Part shown: one piece after another, positions 8,174 through 15,320 of the stretch | Position numbering within the stretch: the first letter of the stretch is position 1 | Layout: the number at the start of each line of letters is the position of its first letter | Assembly (NCBI GenBank): GCA_031180725.1 | Contig: JAPSLO010000010.1 | Location: forward strand, 62,001 to 126,000 | DNA: 64,000 bases | Reading direction: 5' to 3' | Source of the DNA: Roseomonas sp. | GTDB lineage: Bacteria > Pseudomonadota > Alphaproteobacteria > Acetobacterales > Acetobacteraceae | Position numbers and translations under genes: made by a program | Notes under the pieces: model-generated | Seen by the model: only the letters and a program-made list of their open reading frames with translations | Database searches by the model: none | What the model was told of the DNA's origin: nothing

Positions 8174-9040
8174 CTACCCCGCCAGGTGTGGGCGCCGGAT
8201 CAGCCGCGTCAGCAGCCCGTCCACCGGCCCCGCCAGAACCGAGACGGCCCAGCCCAGCCCCGCCGTCAGCACGATGGCCGGGCCCGAGGGCAGGTCCAGA
8301 TGGTAGCTGGCCAGCAGGCCGAGCCAGGCCGAGAGCACGGCCAGGATCACCGCGGCATAGGCCAGCCCGCCCAGTTGCCGCGCCCAATGCCGTGCCGCGA
8401 CGGCGGGCAGCATCATCAGCCCCACCGCCATCAGCGTGCCCATCGCCTGGAAGGCGGCCAGCACGTTCAGCACCACCAGGGCCAGGAACAGCATGTGCCA
8501 GGCACCTCCATGGGCGCCTTCCGCCCGGGCAAAGGCGGGGTCGAAGGTCTCCAGCGCCAGCGGCCGCCAGGCGAGTGCCAGCGCCGGCAGGGTCAGGGTG
8601 GTGACGCCGGCCATCATCAGCAGGGCATCGTCGTCCACCCCCAGCACCTGGCCGAACAGAAGATGCGTCAGGTCCGCCGCGCCGCCGCGCAGCGATACCA
8701 GCGTGACACCCAGGGCGAGGGCGATCAGGTAGAGCGCGGTCAGCGAGGCGTCCTCCCGCCCCCCGGTCGCACGGGACAGCGCCCCGGCGCCGAGTGCCAC
8801 CAGCAGGCCTGCCGCCAGCCCGCCCAGCGACATGGCCGGCAGCGAAAGCCCCGCGACCCAGAAGCCCGCCGCGATGCCGGGGGTGACGCCATGGGCCAGC
8901 ACCTCGGCCGTCAGGCTGGTGCGGCGGAGCATGAGGAAGACGCCGAGCGGTGGCGCCGCCACGGCCAGGGCCAGGCAGCCCACCAGCGCCCGACGCAGGA
9001 AGCCGAATTCCAGGAAAGGAGTGAGGAACAGGTCCATCAT
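8174..9040 (-). CDS. znuB: Zinc/manganese-type ABC transporter permease (ABC-3 family)
   Basis: A 288-residue inner-membrane protein with 8-9 hydrophobic segments. Its FLMLRRTSLTAEVLAHGVTPGIA region matches the family loop that usually reads RRMSLxGDAxSHAVLPG, and it carries LFGQVLGV and the late AFQAMGTLMAVGLMMLPAVAA motif of ZnuB/MntB permeases. It is the last gene of a three-gene unit (microprotein, ATPase, permease), 37 bases after the ATPase stop. Zinc rather than manganese is inferred from the Zur-like palindrome ahead of the operon and from the His-rich ZnuA-like gene at 35254-36213, which carries the same 12-mer. This locus has no binding protein of its own. Confidence 0.85.
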   Translation of the reverse strand: MMDLFLTPFLEFGFLRRALVGCLALAVAAPPLGVFLMLRRTSLTAEVLAHGVTPGIAAGFWVAGLSLPAMSLGGLAAGLLVALGAGALSRATGGREDASLTALYLIALALGVTLVSLRGGAADLTHLLFGQVLGVDDDALLMMAGVTTLTLPALALAWRPLALETFDPAFARAEGAHGGAWHMLFLALVVLNVLAAFQAMGTLMAVGLMMLPAVAARHWARQLGGLAYAAVILAVLSAWLGLLASYHLDLPSGPAIVLTAGLGWAVSVLAGPVDGLLTRLIRRPHLAG

Positions 9041-9077
9041 GGGTGCGGCGCGGCCAGCATGACCCCGCCCAGTGTCG

Positions 9078-9833
9078 TCAGGCGGCCTGATCGGCAGCGC
9101 AGACCGGGGCGTCCTCGTCCCAGGCCTCCGCCATACGGCGGGCGCGCAGGCGGTTGGCGGCGGAGAGCACCTCGGCGGAGGGGCCGAAGGCGATCGCCTT
9201 CCGCGCCAGCAGCAGGGCGTCGGGGAATTCGGTGCGCACCAGATCGAGGTCGTGCAGCACAGCCACCACGGTCCGGCCCTCTCCGTGCCAGCGCTTCAGC
9301 ACGGCCAGCAGGTCGGCGGCGGTGCGGGCATCCACGGCATTGAAGGGCTCGTCCAGCAGGATCAGGTCGGCGTCCTGCACCAGCAGCCGGGCGAAGAGCA
9401 GGCGCTGGAACTGACCTGCCGACATCTCCGCCACCGGGCGGCGCTCGAAGCCCTGCAATCCGACGGCGGCGAGCGCGACGGCGGCTTCCTCGCGCTCGGC
9501 CCGGCCGGCCCCGCGGAAGGCGCCGAGGCGCGACCACAGGCCCTGCATCACCACGTCGCGGCATAGCAGCGGGAAGCCACGATCCATGCCGGCCTGCTGG
9601 GGCAGCAGCGCCACGCGGGGGCGCCGGCCATCGGCGCAGGTGATGCGGATCTCGCCCTCATCCGGCCGGTGCAGCCCCGCGACGCTACGCAGCAAGGTGG
9701 TCTTGCCGGCGCCGTTGGGCCCAACGATCGCCGTCAGGCTGCCCGGGGCGAAGCGGCAGGAGAGATGATGCACCGCCGGGTGCCGACGATGCGTCGCCGT
9801 CAGATGGGCGATGTGAAGCTCGGGGCCCCTCAT
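9078..9833 (-). CDS. znuC: Zinc/manganese-type ABC transporter ATP-binding protein
   Basis: A 251-residue ABC ATPase with Walker A GPNGAGKTT (about 38-46), Q-loop LLPQQAG, signature MSAGQFQRLLFARL, Walker B LILLDEPFNAVD, and switch His in VLHDLD. The signature motif reads MSAGQ rather than LSGGQ, as in many metal importers. The frame is open further upstream, but ATG 9833 is chosen because it overlaps the stop of the 40-codon gene as ATGA, giving translational coupling. It powers the permease encoded downstream. Confidence 0.87.
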   Translation of the reverse strand: MRGPELHIAHLTATHRRHPAVHHLSCRFAPGSLTAIVGPNGAGKTTLLRSVAGLHRPDEGEIRITCADGRRPRVALLPQQAGMDRGFPLLCRDVVMQGLWSRLGAFRGAGRAEREEAAVALAAVGLQGFERRPVAEMSAGQFQRLLFARLLVQDADLILLDEPFNAVDARTAADLLAVLKRWHGEGRTVVAVLHDLDLVRTEFPDALLLARKAIAFGPSAEVLSAANRLRARRMAEAWDEDAPVCAADQAA

Positions 9834-9952
9834 GCGGTCAGCGCCCAGGCCACGGCCAGCCACAGCCCCACCAGCACGCCGGCCGCCAGCAGCAGCCGCG
9901 CAGCGGCACCGGCCGAGAGGTCCAGCGGGTTGGTGGAGAAGAGGTCTGGCAT
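9830..9952 (-). CDS. 40-residue single-span membrane microprotein at the head of the zinc ABC operon
   Basis: A short frame starting MPDLFSTNPL, then one hydrophobic span (ARLLLAAGVLVGLWLAVAWA, about 19-38). Its TGA overlaps the ATG of the ATPase gene as ATGA, and the Zur-like palindrome lies just 7-16 bases upstream of its own ATG, so it is the first gene of the operon. No strong ribosome-binding site precedes it. I do not know a family for it. It may be a small accessory subunit or a coupling leader peptide. The frame could be extended upstream, but that would run through the palindrome. Confidence 0.55.
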   Translation of the reverse strand: MPDLFSTNPLDLSAGAAARLLLAAGVLVGLWLAVAWALTA

Positions 9953-9956
9953 GGCG

Positions 9957-9972
9957 TCCGTTATAACGTTGC
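9957..9972. promoter_or_regulatory. Predicted Zur box for the zinc ABC operon
   Basis: A perfect 10-base palindrome CGTTATAACG at 9959-9968. On the minus strand it lies in CAACGTTATAAC (9971-9960), a 12-mer also present 16 bases upstream of the znuA-like gene (36228-36239). The GTTAT/ATAAC core matches the known proteobacterial Zur consensus GTTATAnnATAAC. TTATAA within it could also be the -10 element; its predicted transcript would begin at or next to ATG 9952. No zur gene is in the window. Confidence 0.6.
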
Positions 9973-9997
9973 ATCCGATATAGCGAGGCCGGGGCGG

Positions 9998-10026
9998 TTG
10001 GGCAAAGGGGGGCCGGCCACTATCTT
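9998..10026 (+). promoter_or_regulatory. Predicted sigma-70 promoter of the DUF445 gene, near-leaderless
   Basis: TTGGGC at 9998-10003, a 17-base spacer and TATCTT at 10021-10026. Transcription would start at about 10033-10035, with the ATG at 10036, and no Shine-Dalgarno sequence is visible. The promoter lies clear of the zinc-operon palindrome 30 bases away. Confidence 0.5.
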
Positions 10027-10035
10027 CCCCGCCTG

Positions 10036-11331
10036 ATGCCGCGCGACGCTCCCCCCCTTCCCACACTGCCGGACCCGGAAGAGGCGCTGCGGCAACAGCT
10101 CCGCCGCCAGCGCGGGATCGCCACCCGCCTGCTGGCCGGCATGGGCGGGCTGCTGCTGGGCACCTACTGGATGCCCCCGGGCTACTGGACGGAGTTGTTG
10201 CAGGCTTCGGCCAAGGCCGGGCTGGTGGGTGGCCTGGCCGACTGGTTCGCGGTGACGGCGCTGTTCCGCCATCCGCTTGGCCTGCCCATCCCGCACACCG
10301 CTATCATCCCCCGGCAGAAGGAACGGCTTGGTGCCGGGCTTGGCCGCTTCGTGGCCAATCATGTCTTTACGGAAGCCGAGGTGCGCCGCGTGCTGGCGCG
10401 GCTGGATCTCGGCCGCATCCTGCGCGACTTCCTGGCCGACCCGGAAGCAGTGCGCCCAGCCGCCGTGGCACTGGCCGCCGCCACCCCCCGCGCATTGCGC
10501 AGCCTGGAGGATGGCCGCGCCGCCCGGCTGGTCACGCGGCTGGTGCCGAGGTTGGCCGGCGGCCCCGGCGCGGCGAAGGTCATCGCCCGCGCCATGACCG
10601 CGCTGATCGAGGGCGGCCGCCACCAGGAAGTCTTCGGACTGGCCGTCGGGCAGCTCAAGATCCTGCTGGTGGCGAAGGAGGAGCAGCTCCGCACCGCCAT
10701 CGAGGCGCGGGTGCGCGCGGAAGGCGGCGCGCTGGTGGGCTGGGTGGCCGGTGCCGCCATCGCCCGCCGCGTGCTGGGCGCGCTGAACGCCGAGCTGGAT
10801 CGGGTGGAGCCCGGCGACAGCGAGTTGCGCCGTGCCTTCGAGACCTGGGTCCGCAGCGAGATCACCCGCATGGAGGAGGATCCGGAGCGTGCCGCCGCCA
10901 TCGGCCGCGCGGTGCGCGAGGCGATGACGCATCCCGCCGTGGCCGCCTGGCTGGGGGGCATCTGGCAGCGGCTGCGCGCGGTGGCGGAGGCCGATGCCGC
11001 CAATCCGGAAGGGCGCACGGTACAGATCATCTCCGGCATGCTGGGCAATCTGGGCCAGGTGCTGGCCGAGGACCCCACAGCGCGGGAGCGGCTGAACCGC
11101 GCGCTGGAGGGCGTCCTGCTGGCGCTGCTGCCCAATGCACGGGCGCAGTTGGCGGATTTCATCGCCGGCGTGGTCCGCAACTGGGACACCGCCACCGTGA
11201 CCGAGAAGATCGAGCTGCGGGTGGGGCGCGACCTGCAGTATGTGCGCATCAACGGCACGCTGGTGGGCTTCCTGGTCGGCGGCGCCCTCTTCGCGCTGCT
11301 GACGGCGCTGTTCGGCCGGGTGGCGGTATAG
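10036..11331 (+). CDS. DUF445 family membrane protein
   Basis: A 431-residue protein of the DUF445 (E. coli YjiN) family. It has a first membrane segment near 30-45, the family motif GLVGGLADWFAVTALFRHPLGLPIPHTAIIP (about 61-91), then a long amphipathic central region and a C-terminal hydrophobic anchor (TLVGFLVGGALFALLTALFG). The biochemical role of the family is unknown. It diverges from the zinc ABC operon. The start is the first ATG after a good promoter, with little or no 5' leader. Confidence 0.88.
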   Translation: MPRDAPPLPTLPDPEEALRQQLRRQRGIATRLLAGMGGLLLGTYWMPPGYWTELLQASAKAGLVGGLADWFAVTALFRHPLGLPIPHTAIIPRQKERLGAGLGRFVANHVFTEAEVRRVLARLDLGRILRDFLADPEAVRPAAVALAAATPRALRSLEDGRAARLVTRLVPRLAGGPGAAKVIARAMTALIEGGRHQEVFGLAVGQLKILLVAKEEQLRTAIEARVRAEGGALVGWVAGAAIARRVLGALNAELDRVEPGDSELRRAFETWVRSEITRMEEDPERAAAIGRAVREAMTHPAVAAWLGGIWQRLRAVAEADAANPEGRTVQIISGMLGNLGQVLAEDPTARERLNRALEGVLLALLPNARAQLADFIAGVVRNWDTATVTEKIELRVGRDLQYVRINGTLVGFLVGGALFALLTALFGRVAV

Positions 11332-11490
11332 CAGCGGGGCCGCAGGCGCTGTTCGAGCCGCAAAGGCAGCCCCGCATGCAGGGCGGCATCGAGGCCTCGG
11401 TGCGACAGGGCCCTTGGAGCCAGCAGCCGATGTAACCGCTTCACGGCTCACGCAGCCCTGAAGGACCGTTCCGCAACGAGCGGTCGAAAC

Positions 11491-11506
11491 GGTATACCAT
11501 TATACC
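11491..11506. promoter_or_regulatory. Inverted repeat GGTATA-N4-TATACC upstream of the repeat-protein gene
   Basis: Perfect 6-base arms at 11491-11496 and 11501-11506, 50 bases before ATG 11556. TTATAC or TATACC inside the element could act as a -10 box, in which case a bound regulator would block it. The rest of the 224-base gap after the DUF445 stop shows no gene. Confidence 0.4.
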
Positions 11507-11555
11507 CGCCGCTCGCGTTCTCTGGCCCCTGACCCAACCAGCGCAGGAGGCAGCG

Positions 11556-13997
11556 ATGGCGTTCATCGGGCGGATCAAGGTGCGGCTCCACCCCCAGACG
11601 CTCGACGCTCCCTTCTTTGAGCCGGGCAAGCCGCCCCCGCCCCCGCCCGAGCCGAAGCTCTCCGCGCGGGAGGAGGCGGAGAGCCTGGCGCGTTGGGAGC
11701 GCGCGAAGCGCCGCCAGCTGCGCCCCGACGCACCCACCGCGCGGGAACTGGGCACGCTTGGCATTTTCGCCGCGGCATTGCTGGGCCTGAATGCAGCGGA
11801 GCGGCTGCTGGATGCCGAGACGGAGCGGGCCGAGCACGCGGCGGCGCCCGACAGGCTGGACGGCGTGCTGCACCTGACGGCCACGCCGGAGGAGTTGGCG
11901 CTGTATGGCAGCGGCTGGAGCTGGGCGCCGGGCGCGCCCTTCGGCGCGGCCGGGGGCGGTGGCGCGGGCGCTGAGGATCCCGGCCCCTATCGCATGGCGC
12001 CGGGCAGCGGCGGCTTCCTGGTCGTACTTCCGGGCAGCGCCTCGGATGGCGCGCTGCTGTTCCGCGCCGCGCCGGCGCCCGAGCCGCTGCCGGGACTGCT
12101 GAAGGCCGAGGCCATGCCGCTGCCCCTGCCAGGTGTTGGCTTCACCCCGGCAGTTGCGGAAATGCCGGTGGGCCGGGTGGAAACGCTGCGCTCTGCTGCC
12201 GAGGCTGCCGCACCGGCCGCCGCGGGGCGTGCCGCGGAACCGGCCGCGCCCCCCGCGCCAGTGGCCGCCGCGCCGGCACCGGCGCAGGATGTGCCGGCTT
12301 CGCCTGCCCCCATGGCAGCAGCGCCCGTGGTCACGGCGGATTCCTCCGGGCCGCCGCAGTCGGCTGGCCTGGTGAAGGCCGACTGGAGCCCCCCCGCCTG
12401 GAGCTGGTCGCAGCCTGCCGAGCCGGCGGAGCAGATCTGGAGGCCCATGGCTGAGCCCGAGTCGGAACTGGCCTGGTGGGAGCCGTCCCCGCGCAGCGAG
12501 CCTTGGACCGCGACCCTGGCAGAGCTGGAGACCCCGGCGAAGCACGAGACCTGGTCGCCCTCCTGGTCGGCGTCGGAACCCGAGCCCGCGTCGTGGGAGG
12601 AGATTCCGCCCCCCGTCACCCGCGGGACGGAATCCTGGCGGAACGCGGCGGATGAGTCCATGTCCAGACTGAAGGCGACGGTCCCGCTGGCATCCGACGA
12701 AGCAGCAGTGCCGGAAGTGCCGGACATCGCGGTCTCCGATTTGTCGGGTGGCGCGCGGGGCCGGGTGGAAAAGGATAAGGGCGAGATCACCCTCGACCTG
12801 GATGTCCTTGCCCTGGCCCTGAATGGCGGGCCGGCGAATAGCACGGGCAAGGGCGCCTCGCAGGGGCCGGACAAGGCGGGCACGGGCGCGCTGAATGCTG
12901 AAGGAAAGCTTCCGACGGGGCCGGGGCTGGACCTCGCCGCCTCGGTCGAACTCCCCGCCTCGGGCGAGCTCGGCGCCTCGGCGGACGGTAAGGACAAGGA
13001 TGTCGGATTGGGTGCGCCCAACTTTGAGGGCGTGGCTGCGGTCGATATCGGCGCCTCGGCGGACGGCAAGGACAAGCGTGTCGGATTGGGTGCGCCCAAC
13101 CTTGAGAGCGTGGCTGCGGTCGATATTGGGGGCAAGCTGGCGACCTTGCCCGGGCTCGATCTCGCCATCTCGGCCGGAACTGGTGCTTCTACCGACAGCA
13201 AGGCCATAGGGAACGGGGCGGCCATCACGGGCCCGGCTGCCGCTGACGCCGGGGGCAAGTCTGCGACGCCGCCCAGGCTCGATGTCGCCGTCTCGGTCGG
13301 AGCGGGTGCTGCTGGCAATGCCGCGGACAAGGCTGCCGCAGCGCACGGGCTCGATGCCGCAAGTGCGGCTGGCGAGGCCGGCAAGGTTGCGACACTGCCG
13401 GGGCTCGACCTCGCCGTCCCGCTGGGTATCGGCGCATTGCTGGACGCCAAGCACGACAATGCCGCCTCGCCCGGCGGACCAGACCTTGCAAGCGCGGCAG
13501 GGAGCAAGGCGTCGGTCGAGACTGCGGCGAATCCTGTGACGCCACCTGGGCTGGAGCTGGCCGGCTCGGCTGGTCTGCCCGCATCACCGGCGGCTGGGGG
13601 CAAGGCCGCGGCGCCGCATGCCGGGCCGGCGGTCGCACCAGGGCAACTGGCGAAGGCGGAGCTCGGCCCCACGGCGGATGCGCCGGCTTCCCTGCCGGTT
13701 GAAACGGCTTCGGCCCGGCCCGACACACTGCCGGCGCCGGCCGCCGCCGGAGCCGGCGCCGATCCATGGCGGCCCGGTCATGACATGGCCCTGACCTTCG
13801 CCAAGGGACCAGAGCAGGCGAGGCCGCAACATGACGACACCGTCGCGCTGGGCATGCCTCCCTTCTCGGCTGTGGCAGGGGACGGGGGAGTGATCCTCAC
13901 AATGGAGTCGGGCGGCGTGGAGGATGTGCACCCCGCCCATGATATGATCCCGTCCCTCCTTGGGCTGCCGGCGGTGCAGCAGGACTTGATCCTGTAA
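11556..13997 (+). CDS. 813-residue Ala/Pro/Gly-rich repeat protein of unknown function
   Basis: Begins with GGAGG eight bases before ATG. Residues 1-90 form a charged, helix-prone head (MAFIGRIKVRLHPQTLDAPF) with one hydrophobic stretch (LGTLGIFAAALLGL). Residues 90-180 are Gly-rich, 180-420 Pro/Ala-rich with many Trp (PPAWSWSQPAE, WWEPSP). About 420-720 contain repeats built on a P-G-L-D-L-A motif, including two adjacent 26-residue copies. The tail has two His-Asp segments (PGHDMAL, PAHDMIP). There is no signal peptide, and acidic residues dominate. Disorder or an extended fibrous form is likely. I recognise no family; export by a type I system or a structural role is only a guess. Codon use looks like its neighbours. 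Confidence 0.75.
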   Translation: MAFIGRIKVRLHPQTLDAPFFEPGKPPPPPPEPKLSAREEAESLARWERAKRRQLRPDAPTARELGTLGIFAAALLGLNAAERLLDAETERAEHAAAPDRLDGVLHLTATPEELALYGSGWSWAPGAPFGAAGGGGAGAEDPGPYRMAPGSGGFLVVLPGSASDGALLFRAAPAPEPLPGLLKAEAMPLPLPGVGFTPAVAEMPVGRVETLRSAAEAAAPAAAGRAAEPAAPPAPVAAAPAPAQDVPASPAPMAAAPVVTADSSGPPQSAGLVKADWSPPAWSWSQPAEPAEQIWRPMAEPESELAWWEPSPRSEPWTATLAELETPAKHETWSPSWSASEPEPASWEEIPPPVTRGTESWRNAADESMSRLKATVPLASDEAAVPEVPDIAVSDLSGGARGRVEKDKGEITLDLDVLALALNGGPANSTGKGASQGPDKAGTGALNAEGKLPTGPGLDLAASVELPASGELGASADGKDKDVGLGAPNFEGVAAVDIGASADGKDKRVGLGAPNLESVAAVDIGGKLATLPGLDLAISAGTGASTDSKAIGNGAAITGPAAADAGGKSATPPRLDVAVSVGAGAAGNAADKAAAAHGLDAASAAGEAGKVATLPGLDLAVPLGIGALLDAKHDNAASPGGPDLASAAGSKASVETAANPVTPPGLELAGSAGLPASPAAGGKAAAPHAGPAVAPGQLAKAELGPTADAPASLPVETASARPDTLPAPAAAGAGADPWRPGHDMALTFAKGPEQARPQHDDTVALGMPPFSAVAGDGGVILTMESGGVEDVHPAHDMIPSLLGLPAVQQDLIL
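12972..13127 (+). repeat. Two 78-bp in-frame tandem repeats
   Basis: Copy 1 is 12972-13049 and copy 2 is 13050-13127, differing at only a few bases. Each encodes 26 residues beginning GASADGKDK and ending VAAVDI. The near identity of the copies suggests recent duplication by slippage or recombination inside the repeat-protein gene. More diverged units (P-G-L-D-L-A every roughly 40-45 residues) flank them. Confidence 0.85.
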
Positions 13998-14087
13998 GCC
14001 CGCCCTGGCGGCGCCTGGGCAGGCTGGGAGCCTTCCGCCGCATCACGCGGCCATGCCGCCGAAGAGGCGGGCGGCAACTGGCCTGTT

Positions 14088-14221
14088 CTGCGACGCGGCT
14101 ACCAAGCCGCATCGCAGCCCCACACCGCCGCCCCTACGAGGTCAGGCGGTGTGGGCGAACCAAAACGCACCGCCGCCACGCCAGGAGTCATTACCTGCCC
14201 CGAGGTCAACCGGCGGCGTGG
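14088..14221. other. Three consecutive stem-loops in a gene-free 344-base gap
   Basis: The 13998-14341 gap holds no gene that I can support, but it is highly structured. Hairpin 1 (14088-14117) pairs CTGCGA-c-GCGGCT with AGCCGC-a-TCGCAG around ACCA. Hairpin 2 (14119-14155) has perfect 11-base arms CCCACACCGCC/GGCGGTGTGGG around a 15-base loop. A weaker third pairs CCACGCC (14176-14182) with GGCGTGG (14215-14221). They lie after the repeat-protein stop and before the ars promoter. Termination, or a small structured RNA, is possible. No T tract follows. Confidence 0.45.
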
Positions 14222-14305
14222 ATACCCATCCCGCAAACTCGGCGTCCCGCGGCACCCAGGTGGTCGGCAGGATGGGACGCGTGCGGCTGCACAAGTCGTG
14301 GCGGC

Positions 14306-14341
14306 TTGACTCACGACTCACATGTCGATATCTCTCGACAT
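14306..14341 (+). promoter_or_regulatory. Leaderless ars promoter with ArsR operator over the -10 box
   Basis: TTGACT (14306-14311), a 17-base spacer and TATCTC (14329-14334) form a good sigma-70 promoter. Its expected start point, 7-8 bases on, coincides with ATG 14342. The -10 box sits exactly in the centre of a perfect inverted repeat ATGTCGA-N6-TCGACAT (14322-14341), so a bound ArsR dimer would block RNA polymerase. No Shine-Dalgarno sequence precedes the ATG, consistent with leaderless translation. Confidence 0.7.
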
Positions 14342-14707
14342 ATGGACATTAAGGCTGCTGCTGAAGCCCTGGGGGCGCTCGCGCAGGAAACGCGGCTGAC
14401 CGTGTTCCGCCTGCTGGTCGAAGCAGGGCCGGAGGGGCTGCCGGCGGGGGATATCGCCAAGCAGCTCCGTACCCCCCACAACACGATGAGCACCCATCTC
14501 GCCATCCTTCTCCGCGCCGGGCTGGTCACCTCGCGGCGGGAAGGGCGCCAAGTGATCTATGCCGGCGACTTTGCCGGGGTGCGGCAGCTTATCGCTTTCC
14601 TCCTGCAGGACTGCTGCAAGGGGCGGCCCGAGATCTGCGCGCCGCTGCTTGATGCCGCGCTGACGCGCGCCGCCTGCTGCCCATCCGCTGCTGCACCGGA
14701 TGCCTGA
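14342..14707 (+). CDS. arsR: ArsR family arsenite-responsive repressor
   Basis: A 121-residue winged-helix protein. The helix-turn-helix is in GDIAKQLRTPHNTMSTHLAILLRAGLV (about 37-63), with the wing REGRQVIYAG. A C-terminal helix has adjacent cysteines and a third (DCCKGRPEIC), with two more near the end (RAACC). This resembles the C-terminal As(III) site of the ArsR type in which a Cys pair and a third Cys bind the metalloid, rather than the E. coli ELCVCD site. It heads arsR-arsC-arsC-acr3. ATG 14342 is chosen from the promoter geometry; an in-frame TTG at 14306 is part of the -35 box. Confidence 0.9.
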   Translation: MDIKAAAEALGALAQETRLTVFRLLVEAGPEGLPAGDIAKQLRTPHNTMSTHLAILLRAGLVTSRREGRQVIYAGDFAGVRQLIAFLLQDCCKGRPEICAPLLDAALTRAACCPSAAAPDA

Positions 14708-14780
14708 GGATGCCCCGCGCACATGCCACACGGCGGCCGCCAAGGCGGTCACGCGCCGCGCGGCCACCATCATCACCTAA
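14700..14780 (+). CDS. Possible 26-codon ORF between arsR and the first arsC
   Basis: A short frame starts at an ATG overlapping the last 8 bases of arsR in another frame and ends TAA before the arsC gene, filling most of the 91-base gap. The peptide is basic (KAVTRRAATIIT at the end) with one Cys-His pair. No homology or distinct ribosome site supports it. It may simply be a chance frame that couples translation across the gap. Confidence 0.2.
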   Translation: MPEDAPRTCHTAAAKAVTRRAATIIT

Positions 14781-14798
14781 CCCGCGGGAGCGGCCAGC

Positions 14799-15320
14799 AT
14801 GTACCGCGCTTATAATGTCCTGTTCCTCTGCACCGGCAATTCGGCCCGCAGCGTAATGGCGGAGCGGCTGGTGGAACACCACGGCGGCGGACGCTTCCGC
14901 GGCTACTCGGCAGGAAGCTTCCCGAAAGGGGCTGTGCATCCCATGGCGCTGCGGCTGCTGGCCGAGCAGGGGCTTCCCACCGAAGGACTGCGCAGCAAAT
15001 CCTGGAACGAATTCGCGAGGCCCGAGGCGCCGCGAATGGACTTCGTCTTCACCGTCTGCGATCAGGCCGCGAACGAGCCCTGCCCTGTCTGGCCAGGCCA
15101 GCCGATCACCGCCCACTGGGGCGTGCCCGATCCGGCAGCCACTGAAGGCACCGAGCTGCAGCGCATGCTCGCCTTCCGCGAAGCCTTCGCCACGCTCGAA
15201 CGGCGCATCCGCATCTTCACCGCCTTGAAGGTCGAGGCGCTCGACCATGTCGCGCTGTGGCGCGAGGTCCAGGCTATCGGTCGCGACATGACGCACCTTC
15301 CGAGGGAGAGCCATCGGTGA
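14799..15320 (+). CDS. arsC: Arsenate reductase, low-molecular-weight phosphatase (thioredoxin-linked) type
   Basis: A 173-residue protein with the P-loop CTGNSAR (Cys-x5-Arg, residues 11-17) of LMW tyrosine phosphatase-like arsenate reductases. The later FTVCDQAANEPCP supplies the two cysteines that relay the disulfide to thioredoxin, and HWGVPDPA carries the acid/base Asp. It converts As(V) to As(III), the pump substrate. A GGGAG site precedes ATG. Its TGA overlaps the next gene's GTG (GTGA). Confidence 0.9.
   Translation: MYRAYNVLFLCTGNSARSVMAERLVEHHGGGRFRGYSAGSFPKGAVHPMALRLLAEQGLPTEGLRSKSWNEFARPEAPRMDFVFTVCDQAANEPCPVWPGQPITAHWGVPDPAATEGTELQRMLAFREAFATLERRIRIFTALKVEALDHVALWREVQAIGRDMTHLPRESHR

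Noticed and set aside
11448-13454. Long minus-strand frame across the repeat-protein gene
   Set aside because: Its composition is Arg/Gly-rich and it lacks a ribosome site; the plus-strand frame has GGAGG and an ordered repeat structure.
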